7,436 nt of DNA from Desulfuromonadaceae bacterium (GCA_028686145.1 JAQUCQ010000163.1:1-7436); one strand, 5' to 3'. Shown: positions 1-5,712, counted from the stretch's first letter. Made by a program: numbers and translations. The notes: generated by a model from the letters alone, not told the origin.

Positions 1-142
1 GAAGCTTGAACGCTGGTCCCTTGAACAGGCACTGCATTACTGTGATGGCAAACGTATGAAGACCGCCATGATGCTTGGAATGAACTACTACACATTTCGG
101 CGCCGACTAGAAAAATACGGCATTGCTGCGGGGGATGATTAG
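1..142 (+). CDS. C-terminal end of a sigma-54 activator / response regulator with Fis-type HTH (partial)
   Basis: Only the last 46 codons are present, read in the frame starting at base 2 and ending at TAG 140-142. The peptide has the shape of the C-terminal DNA-binding domain of NtrC-family activators (HTH_8/Fis type). A helix beginning LEQALHYCDG is followed by a first HTH helix (KTAMMLGM) and a recognition helix (YYTFRRRLEKYGI), matching the usual pattern of a small residue, LG, a turn, then T..R.L.KYGI. Proteins with this ending normally carry an AAA+ sigma-54 interaction domain upstream, and often a receiver domain, but neither is in the window, so the signal sensed is unknown. A strong sigma-54-type promoter lies about 165 bases downstream, making local control by this protein plausible but unproven. 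The HTH call is firm; the full-length family is inferred. Confidence 0.8.
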   Translation, partial: KLERWSLEQALHYCDGKRMKTAMMLGMNYYTFRRRLEKYGIAAGDD

Positions 143-208
143 ATTGATAAAAACAAAAACACCCTTGAATATTTTAATTAACAGTTGAAAATTAAACCGC
201 TACTATCC

Positions 209-231
209 ATTTTAGTTATCTATTCTAAAAT
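209..231. promoter_or_regulatory. Perfect 7-bp inverted repeat, possible activator binding site
   Basis: ATTTTAG (209-215) and CTAAAAT (225-231) are exact reverse complements separated by 9 bases. The centre at about 220 is some 114 bases upstream of the start predicted for the sigma-54 promoter at 308-323. This is the usual distance for an upstream activator site of a Fis-HTH enhancer-binding protein, and such a protein is encoded just before it. No T-run follows, so it does not look like a terminator. The region is AT-rich and a chance repeat cannot be excluded. Confidence 0.35.
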
Positions 232-307
232 AAACTATCGCTTTTGCATACCACTATTTCCTCCATAAACTTATCCAATATACCGAAATTACTGTAAACT
301 ATCTGGC

Positions 308-323
308 TGGCATTGTCTTTGCT
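308..323 (+). promoter_or_regulatory. Sigma-54 (RpoN) -24/-12 promoter
   Basis: TGGCATT (308-314), four bases, then TTGCT (319-323) fit the RpoN consensus TGGCACG-N4-TTGCW in all but two positions. The diagnostic GG (309-310) and GC (321-322) are exactly 10 bases apart. The predicted transcription start is near 334, about 12 bases after the -12 element. The next gene's first ATG is at 337, so the message would be almost leaderless or would start translation further in. A regulator with the right DNA-binding domain precedes it. Confidence 0.7.
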
Positions 324-336
324 ATATATATGGTCC

Positions 337-552
337 ATGACCAATTCAGCCACTGACATAAATAAGGCAGATACACCATGCTTGTGTGAATTTTCACGTC
401 AGCCTTTTGATGACTGCTATTGTCGTAACGTCACCGGCAAGTCCGCACACAATATTGCTACCTATTGCATGGACCGTTTTCAGGAATGTCCGGTTTATCA
501 AAGACATGTTCTGCAAAATAAAACAGAGACAGATGCGGTAAAAAAACCATAG
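337..552 (+). CDS. Small cysteine-rich protein of unknown function
   Basis: The gene encodes 71 residues, MTNSATDINK to the end at TAG 550-552. I do not recognise a named family. Six cysteines are arranged as C-L-C near residue 15, C-Y-C near residue 28, then single Cys residues in YCMDRF and ECPVYQ. There is no signal peptide or membrane segment, so it should be cytoplasmic. The spacing could suit a metal or Fe-S site or redox thiols, but this is speculation. The start is uncertain. ATG 337 lies only about 3 bases after the start predicted for the sigma-54 promoter and has no good ribosome binding site. An in-frame TTG at 313 lies inside the promoter and is unlikely. An internal TTG at 382 has a weak AAGG some 14 bases upstream. 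Promoter placement and an even distribution of Cys and charged residues support a real gene. Confidence 0.6.
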   Translation: MTNSATDINKADTPCLCEFSRQPFDDCYCRNVTGKSAHNIATYCMDRFQECPVYQRHVLQNKTETDAVKKP

Positions 553-571
553 TCGAATAAGTAATACTTCG

Positions 572-604
572 GTCAATTGACAAACTATTTTTCAGTGATA
601 TTGA
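572..604 (+). promoter_or_regulatory. Possible sigma-70 promoter with palindromic -35 region
   Basis: A perfect consensus TTGACA (577-582) is followed after 16 bases by TATTGA (599-604), a poor -10 match. The -35 box lies inside the 10-bp palindrome GTCAATTGAC (572-581), which could be a repressor or activator half of an operator. If used, it would give a 5' leader of roughly 220 bases for the decaheme cytochrome gene. It is the best candidate I can see between 553 and 830, but the weak -10 keeps confidence low. Confidence 0.3.
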
Positions 605-757
605 TGTTATTTAATACTTTTATAAAAATTATAGGCATGCAACAAGCAAGCGCAGTTGGTTCAACGTTTCAATAGATGGGCCAATTAACCTGTATACGAG
701 AAACAGTGCGTAAAGAAGGGAATAAGTCGGAAGGCGTATGTACGTTTTCTATCAATA

Positions 758-779
758 ATGAAAGGAGGTTTAGTTGTAG
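758..779 (+). other. Strong Shine-Dalgarno sequence without a normal downstream gene
   Basis: AAAGGAGGT (761-769) is nearly full complementarity to the 3' end of 16S rRNA. The only start codon at a suitable distance is TTG 774-776, which is followed at once by TAG 777-779, so it could form only a start-stop element. An ATG at 758 overlaps the site and opens a 15-codon frame ending at TGA 803-805, without its own ribosome binding site. The real start of the decaheme gene is 60 bases further on with a separate GGGAGGA at 820-826. It could be a ribosome standby or regulatory site, or a remnant. Confidence 0.3.
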
Positions 780-830
780 TCAGGTTTTTTCGTAGCTCAC
801 TCTGAAGCACAAAATTTATGGGAGGAATTT

Positions 831-3155
831 ATGAACTGTACGTTTAAAAGACTGGCTCTATTGGCCGCAACAATTGTTTCTGTCGCCGCTCTGCTTTCCG
901 GTTGTTCCGGTGACAAAGGCGCAACAGGTGCAACAGGCGCAACAGGCGCAACAGGCGCAACAGGTCCACAAGGTCCACAAGGTCCAGCTGCAGATCCGGC
1001 CACGCTTGCTGCTTTTGAGACCAAGATTGATGCAGCTACCCAACCTGAATCATGTGGAACCTGCCACAGTACAGCAGGTGTAGACCATCAGGCAATTTTT
1101 AACAAAACCAAGGATACCTCTACGCTTAAACTCACTTTCACCGGTGTGACCGCTACAGCCAACCCCGACGGCTCATTCCACAATGTTGCCACCTTCACCA
1201 TCACCAGCAAGGGTCTTCCGTATACTGGTACGGTTACATCATCTGTAAATGCTAGAACTGGTGTTACTTCTGATTCAATCACCGGTTTGGGCACCCAGAG
1301 CTGGAATATGTTGACCTATAACGACACCACCAAGGCGGTTGACCTGGCTAGGAAGCTTGATGGCACAGCCTTCAGCGACCCAGATGCTGCTAAAGTCACT
1401 CAGTATACTCTTGCCACCACCGCCACCCCCGGCACGTATACGATGACGGCTGACTTGGCAACTAACCTTCAAACTACAGACTCATATGTGTATGGATATG
1501 TTGCATCAGACCCGATCGGCGCCAAAATTGGCAATGTCCAACTGTACGATAATGTATCCAATGCTGCTTTTAAAACCGGCGCCTGGACCTATGTGAGCAA
1601 GGCTGATGTGAAGTCCTGTGAAAATTGCCATGGTACACCTTATGAAAAGCATGGTTATCGCGACGCAGTCGTTGCAGGCATCCCAGATTTTGTCGCCTGC
1701 AAGGCTTGCCATTACACCACACGGAAGGGTGCTGATGGTTCTGAATTCTTCGGCGATGGCACTTACGCCTATACCGCGGACGTCATGACCGACGTTCACG
1801 CTTCGCATTTGAACGTGTTTCCGTATCCTCAGGAAATGAAGAACTGCGCTACATGCCATATTGGCACTAAGCTTGCCGACACTCTTACAGACGCCAATTT
1901 CAGAAAAGCCGTTTGTACAAGTTGCCATGCGGAAGTTCCAACTACCAACACTGTTGTTGCTAAGCCACTCAGCACCGTCGTTCCTCACAACATCCCGACA
2001 GCTGAATGTAATACCTGCCACGCTGCAGGTAACATCGGTCCGACATTTACCGCTATCCACTCCGGCTACAATCCAATGATCTATGCAGCTAATGGCGACA
2101 AGTATGCCGACAAAATTACTGCTACGGTCGATTCAGCTACTTTGACCGGTAATGTTCTTGACATCAAGTTAAGTGCCGCCGGTACCGCTGGCACCCTGAA
2201 CGCTTCAGCTGTCGTACCAACCATAATGGTTTCATTCTACGGCTATGACACCAAGGACTTTATCGTCAGCAATCATACATCTGATGCAAACGGTAAGAGG
2301 ATGGAAAAAACCATCGGCACAGACAACCCGTTGTTCACTGAAGTTGCACCTGGAACTCCCGGTAGCTGGGAAGTAAAACTGGATCTCGCAGCATATGCTA
2401 AAACTCCGTCTATTCCTGCCATGATAGCTGACGGTACCATAAAACGCGCTGAAATTGCTGTCATGCCTAAATTGACAGATGCCAATGGTGTGGTTATTGG
2501 TCTTAATGCGCCTTCCAAGACCTTTGACATCGCAGGCAACGCTTTTGACCCCACCTATTTCACACCTATCGTTGACGCCGCCAAGTGTAACGCGTGCCAT
2601 GATCAATTGGCCACAAGTTTCCATTCCGGCGACAGAGGTGGCAATGTTGTCGTCTGCCGCATGTGTCACGTAACGACCTCCGGTGGTTCGCATCTGGAGA
2701 TGCAGTCACGTTCAATCGACTCATATATCCATGCGATCCACTCATCACAGCAGTTTGATGTCAAAAACATCAATTTTGCTGACCCGGCTGCGGCTGCTAA
2801 GTACAAAGAAGAAATCGGCTTCGTATATCCTATGTTCACCACGATGAATTGTGAGTCCTGCCACATCTCGGGGACCTACAATGTGCCTGACCAGTCCAAG
2901 TCGTTGCCAGGTGTTCTTTCTGCATCTGCAGTCAATCCAACGTGGAATAGAAATATCAAAACTGTACCGAGCTATGTCACCGGGCCTGCTTCAAGGGCTT
3001 GTGGTTCCTGCCATAGAGCGGTAATGATCAATGAAGATGCTGCTGGTGATCTTGCTACATTTAACGCTCATACAAAAGTAAACGGCACTCTTATTGAGAC
3101 GGACACTGGTGTTCTTGATGCGGTTATTACCAAAATCATGGCCCAGTTTAAGTAA
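831..3155 (+). CDS. Decaheme c-type cytochrome lipoprotein, OmcA/MtrC family
   Basis: This 774-residue protein is a probable outer-surface electron-transfer cytochrome that would pass electrons to extracellular acceptors such as metal oxides. The start ATG has GGGAGGA (820-826) five bases upstream. A signal peptide with lipobox LSGC places the lipidated Cys at residue 25. Residues 27-53 are nine Gly-X-Y triplets, a collagen-like linker. Ten CXXCH sites follow at residues 75, 263, 290, 339, 362, 393, 586, 609, 674 and 724. Stretches of about 180 residues (80-262 and 398-585) without Cys match the beta-barrel domains that alternate with heme domains in MtrC and OmcA. The heme split is 1+5+4 rather than the 5+5 of Shewanella proteins. 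Every Cys apart from residues 3 and 25 belongs to a heme site, so the CX8C disulfide known in Shewanella members is absent. Two hairpins follow the stop. Family call is strong; the terminal acceptor is unknown. Confidence 0.92.
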   Translation: MNCTFKRLALLAATIVSVAALLSGCSGDKGATGATGATGATGATGPQGPQGPAADPATLAAFETKIDAATQPESCGTCHSTAGVDHQAIFNKTKDTSTLKLTFTGVTATANPDGSFHNVATFTITSKGLPYTGTVTSSVNARTGVTSDSITGLGTQSWNMLTYNDTTKAVDLARKLDGTAFSDPDAAKVTQYTLATTATPGTYTMTADLATNLQTTDSYVYGYVASDPIGAKIGNVQLYDNVSNAAFKTGAWTYVSKADVKSCENCHGTPYEKHGYRDAVVAGIPDFVACKACHYTTRKGADGSEFFGDGTYAYTADVMTDVHASHLNVFPYPQEMKNCATCHIGTKLADTLTDANFRKAVCTSCHAEVPTTNTVVAKPLSTVVPHNIPTAECNTCHAAGNIGPTFTAIHSGYNPMIYAANGDKYADKITATVDSATLTGNVLDIKLSAAGTAGTLNASAVVPTIMVSFYGYDTKDFIVSNHTSDANGKRMEKTIGTDNPLFTEVAPGTPGSWEVKLDLAAYAKTPSIPAMIADGTIKRAEIAVMPKLTDANGVVIGLNAPSKTFDIAGNAFDPTYFTPIVDAAKCNACHDQLATSFHSGDRGGNVVVCRMCHVTTSGGSHLEMQSRSIDSYIHAIHSSQQFDVKNINFADPAAAAKYKEEIGFVYPMFTTMNCESCHISGTYNVPDQSKSLPGVLSASAVNPTWNRNIKTVPSYVTGPASRACGSCHRAVMINEDAAGDLATFNAHTKVNGTLIETDTGVLDAVITKIMAQFK
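918..989 (+). repeat. Tandem 9-bp repeats encoding collagen-like Gly-X-Y linker
   Basis: Five copies of GGYGCAACA (918-962, encoding Gly-Ala-Thr) are followed by two of GGTCCACAA (963-980, Gly-Pro-Gln) and a degenerate GGTCCAGCT (981-989). The unit length is a multiple of three, so slippage would lengthen or shorten the linker without a frameshift. The repeats sit directly between the lipidated Cys and the first heme. Near-identical copies suggest recent expansion. Confidence 0.9.
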
Positions 3156-3162
3156 GTAATAT

Positions 3163-3190
3163 CGCGAGGTGAGCTTTAGCTCACCTCGCG
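3163..3190 (+). terminator. Perfect 13-bp hairpin after the decaheme gene
   Basis: CGCGAGGTGAGCT (3163-3175) pairs exactly with AGCTCACCTCGCG (3178-3190) around a 2-base gap, in practice a 12-bp stem with a small loop. It begins 8 bases after the stop codon. What follows is CCTTTAACGG, not a proper T-run, so intrinsic termination may be weak. It may protect the 3' end of the message instead, or work together with the next hairpin. Confidence 0.6.
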
Positions 3191-3208
3191 CCTTTAACGG
3201 TGTAAAAC

Positions 3209-3242
3209 ATCTGGCAGGAGGCTTAACCGCCTCCTGCCAGAT
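3209..3242. terminator. Second perfect hairpin, 14-bp stem
   Basis: ATCTGGCAGGAGGC (3209-3222) is the exact reverse complement of 3229-3242, with a 6-base loop TTAACC. It lies 18 bases after the previous hairpin. On the + strand no T-run follows. On the - strand the stem is followed by GTTTTA, so it could also stop transcripts from the opposite side, though no minus-strand gene is visible nearby. The two stems together are most simply read as a tandem terminator for the decaheme gene. Confidence 0.55.
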
Positions 3243-3385
3243 ACACTTCAACGGCACCTGGTAATAGCGTATCAGTCCCTCCCCTTTCACAGATTCAAGA
3301 TAAAATCACCACTTCCGAGAATACGCATATCGTAAATGTTTGAATAAAAGTTAATGCATTAGAAAGGTAATTGATATCGGAAATC

Positions 3386-3435
3386 TGTGTGCGTTTTAAT
3401 CGCGCACACACGACTTCATGAGCTGAAGAAAGCTC
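3386..3435 (+). other. Cluster of stem-loops in the long intergenic region
   Basis: TGTGTGCG (3386-3393) pairs with CGCACACA (3403-3410), an 8-bp stem with a 9-base loop. Directly after it are two shorter stems that exclude each other: CTTCA (3414-3418) with TGAAG (3424-3428), and GAGCT (3420-3424) with AGCTC (3431-3435). Alternative pairing of this kind is found in regulatory RNAs, but the nearest gene starts about 280 bases away and I do not recognise a known RNA family. The rest of 3243-3711 is AT-rich and holds no coding region that I can support. Confidence 0.35.
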
Positions 3436-3520
3436 TCTACTGCATTTATTTCATTGTGAAAAGTACTTGCTAATAGTGGGGGAACCATATAGACCTAGGC
3501 AAATTCATAAGTTGGATTGC

Positions 3521-3539
3521 AATACATTATATATGTATT
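3521..3539. promoter_or_regulatory. 7-bp inverted repeat upstream of the second cytochrome
   Basis: AATACAT (3521-3527) and ATGTATT (3533-3539) are exact reverse complements around TATAT. The arrangement resembles a dimeric regulator site. It lies about 115 bases upstream of the -35 box of the promoter proposed at 3655-3682. AT-rich composition makes chance occurrence possible. Confidence 0.3.
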
Positions 3540-3654
3540 ACTAGATGCTTATACCAATTGATTGCTCATGTATTTTATGGTATTGGTTTCGTATCTGGTT
3601 TTTTAAATGTTCATATTGCCACTTAATGTATAGAAAACAGCTGTATGGTGTGAT

Positions 3655-3682
3655 TTGGTTCAAGCTGTACTACCTATATAAT
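3655..3682 (+). promoter_or_regulatory. Sigma-70-type promoter for the multiheme lipoprotein gene
   Basis: TTGGTT (3655-3660), a 16-base spacer and a perfect TATAAT (3677-3682) predict a start near 3689. That leaves a short leader holding AGGAG (3700-3704) before ATG 3712. It also argues against the in-frame GTG at 3685, which would lie at or before the transcription start. Confidence 0.55.
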
Positions 3683-3711
3683 TCGTGAATGGCGCCGACA
3701 GGAGTAAACTT

Positions 3712-4638
3712 ATGCTTAAACAGTCATCCGTATTTAAATTTCTCATCTTTCCACTGTTATTGACTGCCCTTACTGCCTGCGGTAACACCAATGATGTCCC
3801 TTACTTAACAAACAGTAGTGGCAACCATCCGGCAAATTGGATTAAACAACATGGGGCAATAGCCGCCACTTCATCTACAAGCTGCGCCGAATGTCATGGT
3901 GAAAATTTTACCGGAGGGATTTCACGGGTAGGCTGCTTTAGCACGCCAGCCATGGCCCGTAATGGTTTTGCATGTCATGTAACAAGTCCGGTCATTAATT
4001 CGACCGGCTGTACCTCGTGTCACAACATTCCTCCAAACGGCTCATTTGCACCCAATCGAGCAGGCTCACATGCAAAGCATCTTGCTCTTGCTGGTGTGAC
4101 CTGCGCATCCTGCCATCAGGGCGGAGGCGCTGGAACAGCAGACCATGCCAACGGAGTTGTCAAACTTTCATTACCTGATAACTTAAAGGCTAAAACATTC
4201 ACTACGTTTGGTTATGATGCTGCAAGCGGATCGTGTTCTGGCATTAGCTGCCACGGTGGTCAGGCAACTCCAAGCTGGGAGAGTGGTAAAATTAATGTTA
4301 CCAGTGATTGTACCACTTGCCATATTGCTGGTACGTCACAATTCAACGGATTCTTCTCTGGAACATATATAGGCACAAATTTGCACACGATGCATTTGTC
4401 ACGTAATGTTCCTAATACCACTATATTGATTGCCTGTAGTGACTGTCACAACACTACTGTTTTGGCTGCTAATCATTTCACTGGTCTATTTACTTCAGCA
4501 TTCGAAGGATCTGCAGCTATCACAATTGGTGGTGATGGCACAAAAATTACCAATTATATTCCCTATTCATTACCTGGTTCAACAGGAAGCTGTACAAGTA
4601 CCTGTCACAATTCTTTAGTATTCGACTGGATAAACTAA
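3712..4638 (+). CDS. Multiheme cytochrome c lipoprotein with CxxxxCH/CxxCH domain (up to 8 hemes)
   Basis: The protein has 308 residues. ATG 3712 is chosen because AGGAG lies 7 bases upstream and because it puts a clean signal peptide at the N-terminus with lipobox LTAC (Cys 23). Five canonical CXXCH sites start at residues 58, 100, 131, 200 and 242. CSGISCH at 175-181 is CX4CH, and with the CTTCH at 200 it forms the CxxxxCH...CxxCH signature described from Geobacter sulfurreducens (GSu_C4xC__C2xCH). CTSTCH at 294-299 is CX3CH. C75 and C88-H89 make a possible CX12CH. Every Cys apart from the lipobox is then paired, eight sites in all. It is probably an electron carrier anchored in the outer membrane, facing either the periplasm or the surface. 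It is not a recognised named Omc protein. No terminator separates it from the DUF1566 gene downstream. Confidence 0.88.
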   Translation: MLKQSSVFKFLIFPLLLTALTACGNTNDVPYLTNSSGNHPANWIKQHGAIAATSSTSCAECHGENFTGGISRVGCFSTPAMARNGFACHVTSPVINSTGCTSCHNIPPNGSFAPNRAGSHAKHLALAGVTCASCHQGGGAGTADHANGVVKLSLPDNLKAKTFTTFGYDAASGSCSGISCHGGQATPSWESGKINVTSDCTTCHIAGTSQFNGFFSGTYIGTNLHTMHLSRNVPNTTILIACSDCHNTTVLAANHFTGLFTSAFEGSAAITIGGDGTKITNYIPYSLPGSTGSCTSTCHNSLVFDWIN

Positions 4639-4761
4639 TTTGAAACGGACGTAAATAAGCTTAGTACTATTTAAATAAAACAATATCTGGATGCTACTCC
4701 GTAACAATAAATATTAATGGTATATAAGTGGATTACAAAAAAACAAGTGAGGAATAGACTT

Positions 4762-5475
4762 ATGTCATCAGGTTTTCGTTGTGCGCTATGTTGTATGTTA
4801 TTGGTGCTGATCGCAGGGTGTAGCAAAAAATCTGCCTTGGAAGGTAAGTTGCTTGATGCTAAGGGGCAGCCGGCTGGGGTAGTGAAAGTTGTAGCAAAAC
4901 CGGTTAAAGATGGTAAAGAGGTAGAAACAACTGTTAGCAAAGATGGTTCCTTTAAATTCAAGGAACTTACTGCCTCAACTGAATATGAGATGTTACCCTA
5001 TTTTGATGCAAATATTAAAGCACGTCCCTTTAAAGTGACTACTGCCCAGAGCGGTCAACTCCTTAAAATGGAAGGACCACAACACATTCTTTTTGTACCC
5101 ATAAAGGATGGTCTGACAGCACGTGAAAGCGCTTTTGGTATAATCTGGATGAGAGATGCTGGTAAATTGGGGAAAATGAATTGGGAAAATGCAATGCAGA
5201 CAGCCAAGACATTTAGCTATGCCGGGTTGTCTGATTGGAGATTGCCAACTAAATTCGAACTGACTATTTTTGCTAGGTATATAGGGCCAAAACCGTCTGA
5301 AAATCTTAATCAGGATATGTTTCAGAATGTTCAGCCTGGTTTATACTGGTCATCTGATGTAGATCAGAAGAACAATTCTTTTGCATGGGCGATGAATATG
5401 GCAGATGCAAAAGCTGTTAGTAGCAATAAAAATGATACTAACTCCTCGGTCATCTTAGTACATACAATCAAGTAG
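4762..5475 (+). CDS. DUF1566 (Lcl C-terminal, lectin-like) lipoprotein
   Basis: The protein has 237 residues and starts at ATG 4762, with GAGGA 8 bases upstream. The in-frame ATG 4717 would add 15 charged residues before the signal peptide and lacks a good ribosome site. A signal peptide ends in lipobox IAGC (Cys 20). Residues about 25-105 look like a carboxypeptidase-regulatory-like beta-sandwich (EGKLLDAKGQPAG, then KDGSFKFKEL). Residues about 108-235 match DUF1566, a C-type-lectin-like fold, with IIWMRD, NWENAMQTAKTF, SDWRLPTKFEL, YWSSD and a final strand. Such domains usually bind proteins or surfaces rather than catalyse reactions. It has no heme motif. It lies 123 bases after the cytochrome gene with no hairpin between them, so co-transcription is likely. 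It could be an adhesion or assembly accessory for the cytochrome, which is inference. Confidence 0.8.
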   Translation: MSSGFRCALCCMLLVLIAGCSKKSALEGKLLDAKGQPAGVVKVVAKPVKDGKEVETTVSKDGSFKFKELTASTEYEMLPYFDANIKARPFKVTTAQSGQLLKMEGPQHILFVPIKDGLTARESAFGIIWMRDAGKLGKMNWENAMQTAKTFSYAGLSDWRLPTKFELTIFARYIGPKPSENLNQDMFQNVQPGLYWSSDVDQKNNSFAWAMNMADAKAVSSNKNDTNSSVILVHTIK

Positions 5476-5526
5476 TTATAAGCTGTTTTGAAATGTGTTT
5501 AAATAGTCTGATATATTTATGTTGCC

Positions 5527-5569
5527 ATTAGATTATTGCCCCATTTTATTTATGGGGCAATAATCTAAT
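5527..5569. terminator. Perfect 18-bp hairpin after the DUF1566 gene
   Basis: The arms 5527-5544 and 5552-5569 are exact reverse complements around the 7-base loop TTTATTT. The stem contains a GCCCC/GGGGC core with AT-rich flanks. It begins 51 bases after the stop. No T-run follows on either strand, so it is an imperfect intrinsic terminator by the classical rule. The remaining sequence to 5744 contains nothing else that I can identify apart from the promoter at 5685-5712. Confidence 0.55.
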
Positions 5570-5684
5570 AGCTAGGCGTAGGTGAGGGACAGTACAATGG
5601 TCCTGGTTGTAGATGAACAATCTTAGTAACTACAGGTGAATGTTGGAAAGTCCATTACCCTCAGAGGTTTTGAATGGTGATTAA

Positions 5685-5712
5685 TTGGTTGATGTTAAAC
5701 CGGCAATAATAT
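5685..5712 (+). promoter_or_regulatory. Possible sigma-70-type promoter for the DUF4124 gene
   Basis: TTGGTT (5685-5690), 16 bases, then TAATAT (5707-5712) predict a start near 5719, 26 bases before ATG 5745. The same -35 hexamer and spacing occur at 3655-3682, which raises confidence a little. The -10 has five of six... consensus-like AT bases but not the exact order. Confidence 0.4.

Noticed and set aside
553..830. Cyclic-dinucleotide (GEMM) riboswitch in front of the decaheme cytochrome
   Set aside because: Such switches precede several Geobacter cytochrome genes, so I looked here and in the other leaders, but the conserved core and its paired arms were not found.
797..1024. Minus-strand open frame rich in Val-Ala-Pro repeats
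   Set aside because: It is the antisense reading of the collagen-like repeat tract; the repeats keep every frame open. No ribosome site or family resemblance.
1506..2060. 184-codon minus-strand open frame inside the decaheme gene
   Set aside because: It lies wholly within a well-supported cytochrome gene and its translation shows no recognisable domain; it is a shadow of the real frame.
2403..2411. Thr-Pro-Ser as an iron-oxide binding motif in the decaheme protein
   Set aside because: Residues 525-527 read TPS, but the preceding residues do not fit the longer hydroxyl-hydrophobic motif, and the site is in a beta domain away from the last hemes.
3379..3392. GG-N10-GC element resembling a sigma-54 promoter
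   Set aside because: Only the bare GG and TGC match; TGGC and TTGC are not present, it overlaps the hairpin, and it is over 300 bases from the gene.
3685..3711. GTG 3685 as the start of the multiheme lipoprotein
   Set aside because: It adds nine residues before the signal peptide, has no ribosome site and overlaps the predicted transcription start.
4717..4761. ATG 4717 as the start of the DUF1566 lipoprotein
   Set aside because: It has no ribosome site and would put a charged extension before the signal peptide; ATG 4762 has GAGGA at good spacing.
5597..5626. Nine-codon frame starting MVLVVDEQ, resembling the start of a receiver domain
   Set aside because: It stops after nine residues and the continuing sequence in other frames shows no receiver-like motifs, so a gene remnant cannot be supported.
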